64,000 nt of DNA from Acidicapsa acidisoli (GTDB lineage: Bacteria > Acidobacteriota > Terriglobia > Terriglobales > Acidobacteriaceae): positions 1,798,001-1,862,000 of the forward strand of contig NZ_JAGSYI010000002.1 in the NCBI RefSeq assembly GCF_025685625.1, written 5' to 3'. Both the position numbers and the translations under genes were made by a program. Shown here in pieces: positions 9,403-18,531 of this stretch (within the stretch, counting starts at the first letter, position 1; each line of letters starts with the position of its first letter). The notes under the pieces were generated by a model. The model did not search any database. It was not told the origin of the DNA and saw only the letters and a list, made by a program, of their open reading frames with translations.

Positions 9403-10800
9403 TCAGAAACATTTCAGATCCCAGATGAGCGTCTTCGCGAACTGATTTGCGGAGATCGCCACGGCGCATGAAGCCGCAGCACCGCCCGGAATGCCCGCCG
9501 TAACGGTCCAAGTGCCTGGCGCCATATTTCCGAACAGGTGAGTGGCGATGCAGCCGGATGTCTGCTGTCCCGACACGGTTACCGGGCTCGCGAGTCCAGA
9601 AAACGAGAGTTGACTCTGCAACGCCGTCGTTCCGACATTGCCGGAGACATGTTGCGGCTGGACGGCGACCCCTACCGGTCCTCCCTGACATGTTTCGCCC
9701 TGTCCCGCAGTAAAGCCGAAGCTAACCGTCAAGGCTCCCACTTGCGGGGTAGGAGGAGGCGGCTGCGTTGTCAAAACGAATGGTGTTGTTTCGCCGCAGA
9801 CGCTGTTCACTTGTGAAACGTTAAAAGTGCCACTCACCAACGCTGTCGCGGTAAGCAAGGTAGGGCTCACCGAAGTCCATTCTGCTGGAGACAGGATGGG
9901 GTCCGCGTCCGGCCCCCCTCCCCTGTCAGTTGAATACTGCCCCACACGGGTGACCCAGACGAGATTCGTTCCCGTGAGGGTAACCTTGGTATCCACTGGA
10001 CCGGACGTCGGGGAGATCGAGGTGATGGTGCAATGAGGGATCGCGTCCAAACCCGCGAATCCTGGGTGCTGTTGGTCCGCATAGCCGTTCGCATAGATGG
10101 CGAGGATCTTCCACCAGTTAAAGACGTTGGGGTTGAGACCCGTCACATCAATCGACCATCCGAGTGTCCCTTGGTGCAACGCCGGGTCCATGGGGCTCGC
10201 AATCGACGAGTAGCCGTTCTGGGGGGTATAGGTTCCCACTGTAAAGGTTTCGCCCACGTTTGGAAGACCTGAGCCCCATACGACATAGGCGATCACTGCG
10301 GTCGCTGGAGCCCAGCTTACGGTTGCGCTCGTTGGGTCATTGCCGCGCGTTGCCTGGCCCGAAGGGTTCGCCAGGGTGAACGGGCCCAGCAGGTAGCTGG
10401 TCGTTCCATGACAGCCGATAGCTTTTCCGTTAGCGGGCGGTTGCATCGCAGTCACGCTGTACTTGTACGCCACACTCGGATCCGGCGGCACATCCCAGAC
10501 ACCCACCCCCGAAGCATCCAGCGTCAGTCGGACCGGCGTCTGGTTAGGGGCGGCTCGATCTATTATGTACGAGACGGCGCCTGGGACCGGATCCCACCAG
10601 AAGTGAACCTCATTCCCGTGCGATGAGAACGTGGTCGAGGGCCATGGCCCGGTATTGCAACTCGGCGTGGGTCGCCCCACAGGTTTTTTAATCGGAAGTG
10701 GCGTCTTGGGTACGGTGTGCGGCGGTCCAGTCTGTGCAACACCCGGGTTGCACAATGAGAATGCAATCGCCAGGAACAGTAAATGTTTGATTTGAGACAT
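9403..10800 (-). CDS. Secreted protein with Fn3-like and IPT/TIG-like domains, function unknown
   Basis: The 465-residue product has a clear Sec signal peptide (residues 1-22, ending GVAQ), followed by a proline-rich linker. A fibronectin-III-like segment (about 55-130: EVHFWWDPVPGAVSYIIDR) comes next, then a second such segment (about 150-240: SATVSWAPATAVIAYVVWG). A short IPT/TIG-like fold follows (about 262-350, beginning ITSISPTSGPVDTKVTLTG). The C-terminal domain has paired cysteines and no recognised family. The start is supported by AGGAGT upstream of the ATG. The protein is presumably extracellular or outer-membrane associated and may bind a polymer or protein. It is transcribed away from the following coiled-coil gene's 3' end with a 225-bp gap and could be part of the same surface locus. 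Confidence 0.7.
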   Translation of the reverse strand: MSQIKHLLFLAIAFSLCNPGVAQTGPPHTVPKTPLPIKKPVGRPTPSCNTGPWPSTTFSSHGNEVHFWWDPVPGAVSYIIDRAAPNQTPVRLTLDASGVGVWDVPPDPSVAYKYSVTAMQPPANGKAIGCHGTTSYLLGPFTLANPSGQATRGNDPTSATVSWAPATAVIAYVVWGSGLPNVGETFTVGTYTPQNGYSSIASPMDPALHQGTLGWSIDVTGLNPNVFNWWKILAIYANGYADQQHPGFAGLDAIPHCTITSISPTSGPVDTKVTLTGTNLVWVTRVGQYSTDRGGGPDADPILSPAEWTSVSPTLLTATALVSGTFNVSQVNSVCGETTPFVLTTQPPPPTPQVGALTVSFGFTAGQGETCQGGPVGVAVQPQHVSGNVGTTALQSQLSFSGLASPVTVSGQQTSGCIATHLFGNMAPGTWTVTAGIPGGAAASCAVAISANQFAKTLIWDLKCF

Positions 10801-11025
10801 GGTTGTTACTCCTAAAGACCAGGGATCCGGCTATTTGCTGCACCCAAACATGCGCCTCTCTTGCCTACGGTTCAGCGCGTTGAATCGGTCCAAAACGAAG
10901 TGAGGTTCCCAGAAGCGATGCCACTTCAAAAAGTTCGTTTGCGGAGTAGCTTTCCCGACTGGAAATGAGACAAAGTCGCGCGTCCAGGAGCCGAGCAAAT
11001 CGATGCATCGGACGATCCAGGGCTC

Positions 11026-11700
11026 TCATGTTCTTGTTTCCAAGCTGCTCACCTCGCCAGACAAAGAACTTAATTGGCCCGAAAGTTCGTCGACTTGGCC
11101 CTGAAGTTCGCCGAGCCCCGCATTCAATTGCGCGCTGACGCCAGTAATGTCTGCGCTAAGTGCACCAGAGTTCGCGGTAAGCGCTTGAATTTGAGCCTCG
11201 AGAGCGTCAATTCGCTGTTGCAACTGGTCAATGGTAGGGCTCTGAATCGTCCCGGCTGAAAGCAGGCCATCGGCCCGGACACTGAACCTGACCAGCCCAT
11301 TTGGCGGTGCAGCTCCTATGTCGCTCGCGATGATGAAGTAACTTTGGCTCAGGTTAGCCGGCACTGCGAAGCTGGCGGCATTTACTGTCAGAACATTGAA
11401 TGGCTGCGGAGAATTCGGGCCGGTAATCTTGATTATCCCCTCAGCCTCGATTGATTTGCTGCTGACGAGGCCATCGGACGCCCGCACGCTGAAAATGCCG
11501 ATGGGAGGCGGCGGAGGTGTCTGGGGACCACCAACTACCGGCCGATGAAAAGCCGTTTCCCGAATGGCAATATAGTTACTTTGTTCGAGGGCTCCCGATG
11601 GAATGATTCCGGCCCTGACGTTGATCGTGAGCGCGTCAAATGCTGTCGGTGGGGTTGAAGTTTCGATGTCCAGTGTTCCTTGAATGACTTGATTAGGCAT
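11026..11700 (-). CDS. Repeat protein with C-terminal coiled coil, tail-fibre-like, function unknown
   Basis: The 224-residue product has no signal peptide and one of the best ribosome sites of the window (GGAGGTGAT, 5 bases before ATG). The first 145 residues contain two copies of a module that pairs a phrase like FDALTINVRAG...SNYIAIRE with one like FSVRASDGLVSSKSIEAEG (second copy FNVLTVNAASF...SYFIIASD and FSVRADGLLSAGTI). A glycine/proline-rich loop separates them. From about 150 to the end it is a continuous heptad-type coiled coil (IDQLQQRIDALEAQIQALTA..., then LSGQLSSLSGEVSSLE). Such a head plus coiled-coil layout is seen in trimeric fibres. I do not recognise a named family. The gene lies between a secreted Ig-like protein and a divergent regulator. 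Confidence 0.65.
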   Translation of the reverse strand: MPNQVIQGTLDIETSTPPTAFDALTINVRAGIIPSGALEQSNYIAIRETAFHRPVVGGPQTPPPPPIGIFSVRASDGLVSSKSIEAEGIIKITGPNSPQPFNVLTVNAASFAVPANLSQSYFIIASDIGAAPPNGLVRFSVRADGLLSAGTIQSPTIDQLQQRIDALEAQIQALTANSGALSADITGVSAQLNAGLGELQGQVDELSGQLSSLSGEVSSLETRT

Positions 11701-12031
11701 ATCACCTCCGCTTGGTTGACGAAGTTATGACGGTGGCTCGTTCAGTGGCTTTGAACAGGTCCGCTGTCGACGTGCTGCTAGATCCGTAGGAAAAAGTCCG
11801 GAGCGGGCAGCTGATTGCGGTCGAAACCGAGGATGAGCTGTCCGAAGCGGCTAACCACTCCGTTCATTTCAGGCAAGGTAGCTGATGCGGGCATTCACGT
11901 CAATGAATCGGCCACGAGGCTCCATGAGGCTTCAATGAGGGTCTTATGAGGGAAGCTAAAGCGAGATATTGTGCGGGTTATTCGACTTCAGATATACTCG
12001 TGCCTCCCAGCCTCATGCGCGAGGTTCCCCC

Positions 12032-13882
12032 GTGGCGACCCAGTCAAATACTCCTCCAGACCGCCTCAGTTTCAAGGAGTTTGATTTCGACTGCAGCACC
12101 CGCGAGCTAAAGAAGGATGGCCAGAAGGTCCGGCTCGAGCCTCAGCCAGCAAAGGTGCTGACGGTGCTACTTCGCAACGCCGGAGAGATCGTCACACGCC
12201 AGGAATTGATCCGGGAGGTCTGGGGATTTGAAACTTTCGTCGATTTCGACCAAGGGCTGAACTACGCGATTCGACGCATTCGCGCCGCACTGGACGATGA
12301 TGCTGACCTCCCTCGTTTTCTGGAGATGGTTCCAAAACGAGGGTATCGTTTTGTTGCAGCAGTCAGCAGGGTTCCCGGGCATAACCCACCAGAGATGCCC
12401 TTGCCCTACGAAAAGAAACCAGGGCGGCGTATCGCAGTCGCGATCAGCGCAATCATCGCGTTAGCGCTGATAGCGGCAGCTGTAGCCGTGATCTACAATC
12501 GGCGGGTGCCGGCGACCCAAAATAAGATCAACTCCCTAGCGGTCCTTCCTCTCCGCAACCTCTCTAAAGATTCCGACCAGGAATACTTCAGCGACGGAAT
12601 GACTGAGGAGCTGATTACTGATCTGTCGAAAGTGACCGGGGTGCGTGTGATTTCCCATACCTCAGTGGAACGGTATAAGAATACAAAGCGTCCGCTGGCC
12701 GAGATTGCGCGGGAGTTGGGGGTCGATGCCATCGTCGAAGGCGCGGTTATGCGCTCGGGGGAGCACGTCCGAATCACAGCTCAGCTCATTGACGCACAAC
12801 ACGATCAGCACGTCTGGGCCGAAAGTTATGAAGGCGATCTTCGAAATGTCCTCGGGCTTCAGGATGAGGTGGCTAGGAAAATCGCGAATGAGATCGGAAT
12901 CAAATTGAGCGATGCCGGCGCGATCGGAACCGGCGTGCCGAAGCCCACGGTTGATCCTGTCGCCTATGAATCGTACTTAAAAGGGCGCTCTTACTTCGAC
13001 CACATGAGCTGCCATGATTTTGAAGACGCTCTCGCCTATTTTCAATTAGCAGTTCATAAAGATCCGAAGTTCGCGGCGGCATACTCCGGTATGGCTGACG
13101 CGTACTTTACGCTTGGCGACTGGCGTTGCGTTCATGAGGAACATTTTGACGAGGCAGAAATTGCAGCTACGAGGGCAATCGAGCTTGAGCCGGGCAACGC
13201 TCACGGTTATGCAGTACTCGCAGAGGTCGGCTTTTCTCGCGACTGGAACTGGATTGGACCGGTGAAGCAGTTTACAACCGCGATCGATCTGGATCCCAAT
13301 GACCCCAACATCCACGCTTACTATGGGATGTTCCTGGTTGCTATGGGAAAGGCGGAGGAAGGTATAGCCGAGGAGCGGAAGGCTCAGGAGTTAGATCCAT
13401 TCTCCGACCGGACAAATCTTATGTACACGTGGACCTTGTATTTGGCACATCGTTTCGACGACGCGATTGCGCAGGCAAATCATGCCCTGTCCATTTCCCA
13501 GTCCTATGGCGAATATTATTGGCTGGGACAGTGCTATGAGAATAAAGGTATGCCTGATCAAGCGATTGCGTTTTATCTGAAGACCATGTCCGGAGTGCCG
13601 GAAGAGAATTCGATTCGACTCGCCGCATACCGAAAAGGCGGCCTTGCAGAATACTGGAGAGAGGACGAGCTGATCCGGAACAGGAATAACCAAAAGGTCG
13701 ATCCTATTCGCCAAGCCATGTACTACGCCCATACGGGAGAGAGAGGAAAGGCCATTGAACAACTCCAACTGGCCTACCGCCAACACACCAATGGGCTACA
13801 GTTTCTGAAAACCGAGCCCGTCTATGACGGCCTCCGCGACGATCCTCGGTTCAAAGAACTCCTCGTGAAGTTGGGGTTATAA
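12032..13882 (+). CDS. Winged-helix / TolB-N-like / TPR transmembrane regulator
   Basis: The N-terminus (about residues 8-108) is an OmpR/PhoB-type winged helix (FKEFDFDCSTREL, then QELIREVWG, ending VPKRGYRFVA), as in CadC. A single membrane helix follows at about 125-148. Next is a domain like the N-terminal part of TolB/FlgO, also seen in adenylate-cyclase-associated proteins (LAVLPLRNLSKD, DGMTEELITDLSKV, VDAIVEGAVMRSGEHVRITAQLID). The rest is a TPR superhelix of about seven repeats. The design implies DNA binding on the cytoplasmic side with sensing by the exported TPR region. The GTG at 12032 is preferred because GAGG lies upstream and the homology begins just after it. An upstream in-frame start at 11969 adds 21 unconserved residues. 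Targets are unknown; the divergent coiled-coil gene is one candidate. Confidence 0.82.
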   Translation: MATQSNTPPDRLSFKEFDFDCSTRELKKDGQKVRLEPQPAKVLTVLLRNAGEIVTRQELIREVWGFETFVDFDQGLNYAIRRIRAALDDDADLPRFLEMVPKRGYRFVAAVSRVPGHNPPEMPLPYEKKPGRRIAVAISAIIALALIAAAVAVIYNRRVPATQNKINSLAVLPLRNLSKDSDQEYFSDGMTEELITDLSKVTGVRVISHTSVERYKNTKRPLAEIARELGVDAIVEGAVMRSGEHVRITAQLIDAQHDQHVWAESYEGDLRNVLGLQDEVARKIANEIGIKLSDAGAIGTGVPKPTVDPVAYESYLKGRSYFDHMSCHDFEDALAYFQLAVHKDPKFAAAYSGMADAYFTLGDWRCVHEEHFDEAEIAATRAIELEPGNAHGYAVLAEVGFSRDWNWIGPVKQFTTAIDLDPNDPNIHAYYGMFLVAMGKAEEGIAEERKAQELDPFSDRTNLMYTWTLYLAHRFDDAIAQANHALSISQSYGEYYWLGQCYENKGMPDQAIAFYLKTMSGVPEENSIRLAAYRKGGLAEYWREDELIRNRNNQKVDPIRQAMYYAHTGERGKAIEQLQLAYRQHTNGLQFLKTEPVYDGLRDDPRFKELLVKLGL

Positions 13883-14104
13883 GAATGCCGAGAACATGGC
13901 GGAGGATATTGCTATCGATTGTCTCGTTTCCTACTACAGTGATCGCGCTCATATCCTCGATGCGTTTGGCCGGCGTTTCGCACTCTCGGCGAAGAATTCG
14001 GAGCCCGCAATCTCCTGGAGGAAGTACCCGGGAGCCAATCGAAAACGGCGCATCGAGGTGTAGCTCCTTGAATTCCGAACCGCTGGGAACAAAGAACTTT
14101 GACA

Positions 14105-14140
14105 AATGAGCAATTCCACAAAAATGAGCAATTCCACATT
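14105..14140. repeat. Tandem duplication of an 18-bp unit
   Basis: AATGAGCAATTCCACA occurs at 14105-14120 and again at 14123-14138, so two copies sit exactly 18 bp apart. This is a simple local duplication in non-coding DNA. Confidence 0.8.
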
Positions 14141-14292
14141 TGGCATCACGAGATGTGTAGGCGTCAACTGGCCATGTGGTGTCGGCGATAATCCAAAAGT
14201 TCGGCCTTAAGGGGCGAAAGACAGCTTAACAGTTAACCTAAGATCAGTTGGGATTGCGTCCCGAGATAGGTAATGGAAAACGCGCTTCCCGT

Positions 14293-14330
14293 CACTTGGA
14301 CGTGTAGTCGCTAATCGGACAAATGGCCTG
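14293..14330 (+). repeat. Dispersed intergenic motif, copy A
   Basis: This copy starts CACTTGGACGTGTAGTCG and continues through TCGGACAAATGGCCTG. Its first 18 bases are identical to the copy at 27660. It lies in non-coding DNA about 320 bp before the nucleotidyltransferase gene. Confidence 0.6.
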
Positions 14331-14647
14331 ACCTGTTTCGAGTTTGCCACCCCAAGTGGCGAATAATAAAGGACGTTATCATTAGGGAAATCGGCTTGCC
14401 GGGATCTTATAACCATTAGATCCGGAAAATCAGACCTTGCGGCGATAGAAGCTATTTTCCGGTCTGTGAGAGGCCAGCGTACCCAGGAATCAGGAACAGA
14501 GCAATGCCAATGACTCGCGGAATAGGGGAGATGCATTGAATGTATACTTTTGGTTCTGCTCTGTTGGCCAGTAACCACGATGCCGATACACGTACCAGAA
14601 GCCGGCACCGGCAGTCTCAGGCACAAGGCATGAGCTGAAGGCGGAAG

Positions 14648-15502
14648 ATGGCGAGTAATGTTCAGCAATACATTGATGCGGTCGCGCAACTGGACGCCTG
14701 TGGCGAGAATTCGCTGGTCAGCGTGATTCTCTTCGGTAGCGCAGCGAGCGGCTTCTTCTCGGAGTCATCCGATGTGGATCTCATCCTTGTGCTGCCCAAC
14801 GAAGCGGCTCTGGATGATCGACGTCGCCTTCGCGAGGCGGTATCGGACCTCGAAATCACGCACGGCCTTCGATTGCCTGCGAGCCGACGAAAAAACCTGC
14901 TCGAAATGTTCGCTGAACACGCCGGGGGAGAGGCACACTCCTGCTTTCTTTGCACCCGAGACGACCTGATGTCGGGAGACGCAGCGAGAGTCTTCGGCTT
15001 GCGAGCAGTCGAAAAACTGCTCGTCGACCGTATCGTTCTTGCCAGCGTGATCGTTTCGGCTAAGACTGCCTGGGGCGAGGAGTTACTGTCCCTCATACCC
15101 CTGCCTCCCCTTCGGCGCCTTGACGTTTTCAAAGCACTTTGGGGATTGGCTGGCCTGACCCTATTAAGCGTCGTCGCCTTTCCGGTGCTCTACGACGCGA
15201 CGAGGTACGGGATGAGTGCACTCAAGCACTCGCTACACAGCTGCTATTTCTGCTATCACCTGAAGACGGCTCCCCTCAACGAAGAAGTTGAGTTCTTCAA
15301 CTCTCGTCTGGGTCGAAGCAAGACACTGCAGGACTTGTTGAACCAGCGGCGAAAGTATCATCGATCATTCCGTTTCGTGCTGCGCTGTGTACCGGTTCTC
15401 TTCCGACTCCACCTGCAGACCGCGTTGGATAACCGGTTCCCACGCGAGGTGGCCAGGAGAGATATACCAGGTTATGGATCTCATCCCCCAGCTCTGACTT
15501 AG
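14648..15502 (+). CDS. Nucleotidyltransferase-domain protein (minimal NTase fold)
   Basis: The 284-residue product carries the signature of the DNA polymerase beta-like nucleotidyltransferase fold near its N-terminus (about residues 26-50). The glycine-serine turn (LFGSAASG) is followed by the paired aspartates (SDVDLILVL), which bind Mg-NTP. The rest is helical. It includes a hydrophobic helix at about 165-185 (LWGLAGLTLLSVVAF) and a Cys-rich, basic C-terminus, parts of which I do not recognise. Stand-alone NTases of this type transfer nucleotides to antibiotics, proteins or RNA; some are antitoxins paired with a HEPN protein, but no HEPN gene is seen here. It converges with a methyltransferase gene 146 bp away. 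The specific role is unknown. Confidence 0.7.
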   Translation: MASNVQQYIDAVAQLDACGENSLVSVILFGSAASGFFSESSDVDLILVLPNEAALDDRRRLREAVSDLEITHGLRLPASRRKNLLEMFAEHAGGEAHSCFLCTRDDLMSGDAARVFGLRAVEKLLVDRIVLASVIVSAKTAWGEELLSLIPLPPLRRLDVFKALWGLAGLTLLSVVAFPVLYDATRYGMSALKHSLHSCYFCYHLKTAPLNEEVEFFNSRLGRSKTLQDLLNQRRKYHRSFRFVLRCVPVLFRLHLQTALDNRFPREVARRDIPGYGSHPPALT

Positions 15503-15648
15503 TCGGCAGTTGGATCTTTCTCTCACTGCTTCGAAATCTATGGAATCGTAGCTTGATCAGATACGGCAACGATTTCGCGACTCCCGGGGATAGGCTACGA
15601 ATGCGAAGAGTTTCCGCGCGATCCAGCAGTGTCGAAGGCTTCGGAGTC

Positions 15649-16497
15649 CTAGACGCGCGAAGAGTGCGGTATGCCCAGAAGATAGGTAAGGTGCGCGGCC
15701 GTTCCCTGAATTCCAACGCGATCCGCTTTCCAGTCATAATCAACGAAACCTTGCGTCATGGCCAACATCTCCGTGACCGTATACGCGCGGCATGCGGATA
15801 TGAGGCCGTCCCACCAGCAAGCGAGTGGGACCAAAGGAATTAGATAAGTCCACACCAGGCGTTGCAATCGAAATGGCCTTATGAAAGGCGTGGCCAATGC
15901 AACAAAAATAGGCGTGAAGAAGAACGGAACCATCATGAGCAAGCTGCGTTCCGGAATTTCAAATATGCCAATTGGTTGCCGCGCTTGAACTGCGCTTTCG
16001 AGCACCAGCCGGGCCAACCTCGGCGCAAAGTGATGGAACGCGTTGAACATGGTACGCAGCCCGATCAGGTCCTTTGGCACGTTTGTGGCATCGACCGGAC
16101 CAGCAATGTATTGAATGTCTGACGGGTACAGTGAGGAAAGACGTTGAAACGCAGTAACATTTGGGAATTTGTCCGTCAATTTGAAATGAACATAGATTTC
16201 GTTCGCTGCTAGAGCTTCGTAAATGGCCAGCACGGGGCCGCCTCCGCCCGAGCATAGATCCACTACGCATGACGTTCTCGAATTCTCGAGCATCCCCCAC
16301 AGAAGGGGAACTACTGGCTTGTGCAGAGCGAAGCGGGTCTCCATAAAGTGGAGATAATCTGTCGCAAGATCCCGGATCGTATGCGGAAACCACGTCAGAT
16401 CTTCAAGCTCGAATAGTTGTAACCTCGGTAGGGGCATGCCTTTCTCTGGTCCTCGAAGCTTTGATACCGCATTGGCGCCGCATAACGAAAGTGTCAC
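15649..16497 (-). CDS. Class I SAM-dependent methyltransferase-like protein
   Basis: The 282-residue product has the SAM-binding motif I of class I methyltransferases at about residues 77-87 (VVDLCSGGGGPVL), with an acidic residue ending the next strand (KLTDKFPN). The N-terminal segment (FELEDLTWFP...DLATDYLHF) is conserved in a group of uncharacterised bacterial proteins. Near residues 185-235 there are hydrophobic stretches (MMVPFFFTPIFVALATPF), so it may sit at the membrane and act on a lipid or quinone-like substrate. Translation may start at GTG 16497 or at ATG 16437, where the conserved part begins. It lies 34 bp after the (frameshifted) membrane protein gene on the same strand, so they form one operon. 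The substrate is not known. Confidence 0.7.
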   Translation of the reverse strand: MTLSLCGANAVSKLRGPEKGMPLPRLQLFELEDLTWFPHTIRDLATDYLHFMETRFALHKPVVPLLWGMLENSRTSCVVDLCSGGGGPVLAIYEALAANEIYVHFKLTDKFPNVTAFQRLSSLYPSDIQYIAGPVDATNVPKDLIGLRTMFNAFHHFAPRLARLVLESAVQARQPIGIFEIPERSLLMMVPFFFTPIFVALATPFIRPFRLQRLVWTYLIPLVPLACWWDGLISACRAYTVTEMLAMTQGFVDYDWKADRVGIQGTAAHLTYLLGIPHSSRV

Positions 16498-16531
16498 CTA
16501 CTCGCTACCGTAATGACGTCCGCGCCGACGA

Positions 16532-17043
16532 TCAAGCGCTTTCCCAAGGTCGGCGCGCCAGCCGATCTGCCGTGGCAGGTCCGGCCACAAGCCGCATCGT
16601 GCCGTGTCCGAGGATCCCAAGGAGGACATAGGCCGCGGCGATCGCCAGCATAGATGCAATTCCGGGTGCGTAGGAACCCCACTCCGGGAACCTCGCCATA
16701 AACCAGGAGTCCCGAAAGGGTCCACTGCACTGATGACCAGGAGAACGGCCAGACCCCGCCTCCCAAATCGGCGGGCAACTCTCCATGTGAGAAGAAAGAC
16801 GAATGCGCAAAGGACTACGTTGACCCAAAGGAGCAGGAGAAAATACGGCTCCCGCGTGATCGCGATGTGCCACCATCCGGCTCGCTCCGCGAAGACAACG
16901 ATGCCGAATGCAACCGGGCCGCAAACTGCCGCGCCTGCCAATGCGCCCACAATCCGTCGCGGAGTCGCTCGGGTGAGAACAGCGACAGCAGCCGTGAGGA
17001 CTAGGTACAGGCAGGTAAAGCCGTAGAGTTGCTGCTCAGTCAC
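16532..17043 (-). pseudogene. Small integral membrane protein, interrupted by a frameshift
   Basis: From ATG 17043 the first frame gives three hydrophobic helices (LYLVLTAAVAVL, GALAGAAVCGPVAFGIVVFA, FLLLLWVNVVLCAFVFLLTW) and a fourth starting LAVLLVISAV. It then changes to an Arg/Ser-rich sequence with no membrane character. Shifting frame near 16716-16732 restores a sensible C-terminus (SWFMARFPEWGSYAPG, then helix MLAIAAAYVLLGILG, ending ATADRLARRPW) that stops at 16532. So one indel splits an otherwise complete gene of about 170 residues with five membrane helices. Its neighbour 34 bp downstream is the methyltransferase, which suggests a two-gene unit. The break may be real or a sequence error. 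No function is known. Confidence 0.65.
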
Positions 17044-17107
17044 GGGGTGTTTATATCACGTGCTTGCAGCACCCGGAAATCCTATAGAACCTGTTGAAAT
17101 GGTAACG

Positions 17108-17125
17108 CTGGTTGCGTGCAACCAG
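17108..17125. promoter_or_regulatory. Perfect 18-bp inverted repeat, possible operator
   Basis: CTGGTTGC and GCAACCAG flank a 2-base centre. It lies 65 bp upstream of the membrane-protein gene start at 17043 (read on the minus strand), a typical operator position. No adjacent regulator gene is seen. Confidence 0.45.
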
Positions 17126-17227
17126 AGAACGGGCAAAATGGGAGTTGGTAGGTCAAATGGTGACTTACGTCCAGGTGGACTGGATTTGTAATACACTGAC
17201 CGACTTATGATTCCAAACATCAGTACC

Positions 17228-17260
17228 AAGTGCGGCGCTTTGGTTCAACGCGCCGCACTT
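17228..17260 (-). terminator. Hairpin terminator downstream of the HAF-repeat gene
   Basis: An 11-bp perfect stem (AAGTGCGGCGC with GCGCCGCACTT) encloses an 11-base loop, 16 bases past the HAF gene stop codon. There is no long T tract, so it may need Rho or act mainly as a 3'-end stabiliser. Confidence 0.6.
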
Positions 17261-17275
17261 CGCATCTGTGGTCTC

Positions 17276-18493
17276 TCATTCCGGCGATGCCCGGAAGGCA
17301 TGCAGTTGCGAACAATCGGGTAACACGCACGCCTGGCCAACAATCTCTCCGGAATTGTTGATCGAGTCGGCGGTTAGAAGGTACAAGGGCGAGTCTGACG
17401 GGATGAGGGTGTTGAGGTCCTTGATCTGCCTGTGAATCCAGACGACGGCGTGCGAACCATTGCCATCGACAGCGAAGCCATCCACATCGCCACGGTCATT
17501 GATGTTCCGGCAGCAGCCAGCTATAGTCGCGAAAGCACCTTGCAGAGGCTCCAGATCTTGCATGCCAGTATCCCGTGTCCACAAGAAGGTGTGAATGGTG
17601 CCGTCGGTGAACTGAGAGGTGCCGACGACTTCTCCACGATTATTGATGCTGGACGCGACGTTGAAGGCGGTGTGAGTCGCATCGCCCAAGGTGCCAAGGT
17701 AGGTCGGCGAGCCATCCCTCTCCCACAACACTGCATGAAGCCCGGTCACGTTAGCGGGCGGAAGCCCTTGTGTTGCGCAGGTGCCCGAAGAGCCAACGGT
17801 CTGGCCGAGGTCATTCATCCCCATCGCAAAGGCAACGGTATCGCCCTTGGTTGTGAGCGGGGACAACTCCCTGACTTCGCCATTCGGTTCCCACATCACT
17901 GCTTCAAAGCGGAAAACCTGAAATGGAGTTGCGCTGGCGCAGGTAGAATCGCGAACACCGTTTTCAGCAAAGCCCACAAGTTGGCCGAGATCGTTAATGC
18001 CGAATGCATTGGCGTTGCGGCCTCCTCCGGGAAGATTGCGAAGCGCAATGAGTTTCCCATTGCGCGACACGGCGCCGCGGCATTGCAAATGGGTGCCATA
18101 GGCGCAGAAGTCTTCTCCATCGGGATCTGGCGTGGAGATTTCTGAACCAACGGCAGACTCACGGAAGAGGTTAGGCCCGTCGGCTCCACTGTTGCACTTC
18201 GGACATGCTGAGCCGCCCAGAGTCCCAAGATCCTTCAAGGGGCCGTGGCCATACCAGGCGAAGGCATGCTGCGGGCCATCAACGACAAGATTCGACGAAC
18301 CGGCCACCCAACCTACATTGTTCATGTCAAAAGCAGAAGAATTGTTTCCGGCCGCGAGCGTGCCGAGGTCGGTGACGGTGTAGTGGGGAAAGCGAACGTG
18401 ATGGTCAGACGTCTGCGCGATGACAGGCAGCGACATCGCCAGAAGAGGGAATGAGGCAGCTATCGAAATTGTGAACAGCGATTTGAGGTTCAT
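17276..18493 (-). CDS. Exported HAF-repeat protein
   Basis: The chosen start, ATG 18493 (MNLKSLFTISIAASF), has AGGAGA just upstream and begins a good Sec signal peptide ending near VIAQ; a longer reading adds 78 unlikely residues. The mature part consists of repeated units of roughly 60 residues with the HAF pattern: a DLGTLGG- or YLGTLGD-like strand, then an xINxxGxVVGxS turn and an HAFxW strand. Examples are DLGTLAAGNNSSAFDMN, GINDLGQLVGFAENG, GMNDLGQTVGSSG, SINNRGEVVGTSQF and SINNSGEIVGQAC. Such proteins are predicted beta-propellers and are common in soil bacteria, but their role is unknown. Paired cysteines suggest an extracellular, oxidising environment. It is convergent with the membrane-protein/methyltransferase pair only through the terminator region and is transcribed alone. 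Confidence 0.8.
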   Translation of the reverse strand: MNLKSLFTISIAASFPLLAMSLPVIAQTSDHHVRFPHYTVTDLGTLAAGNNSSAFDMNNVGWVAGSSNLVVDGPQHAFAWYGHGPLKDLGTLGGSACPKCNSGADGPNLFRESAVGSEISTPDPDGEDFCAYGTHLQCRGAVSRNGKLIALRNLPGGGRNANAFGINDLGQLVGFAENGVRDSTCASATPFQVFRFEAVMWEPNGEVRELSPLTTKGDTVAFAMGMNDLGQTVGSSGTCATQGLPPANVTGLHAVLWERDGSPTYLGTLGDATHTAFNVASSINNRGEVVGTSQFTDGTIHTFLWTRDTGMQDLEPLQGAFATIAGCCRNINDRGDVDGFAVDGNGSHAVVWIHRQIKDLNTLIPSDSPLYLLTADSINNSGEIVGQACVLPDCSQLHAFRASPE

Positions 18494-18531
18494 ATGTCTC
18501 CTTCGTTTTTTCGCAGCCGTGGAAGCCGCAG

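Larger units (their letters stand above)
13883..14647. other. Intergenic stretch with a tandem 18-bp duplication and one copy of a dispersed motif
   Basis: No gene is supported here. A 55-codon frame from ATG 13896 and longer frames on the minus strand show no family features. The stretch does contain the duplicated 18-mer at 14105-14140 and the motif copy at 14293-14330, both listed separately. Confidence 0.45.

Noticed and set aside
14207-14689. Minus-strand frame of 160 codons upstream of the nucleotidyltransferase
   Set aside because: Unnatural composition, no ribosome site and overlap with the start of a recognised gene.
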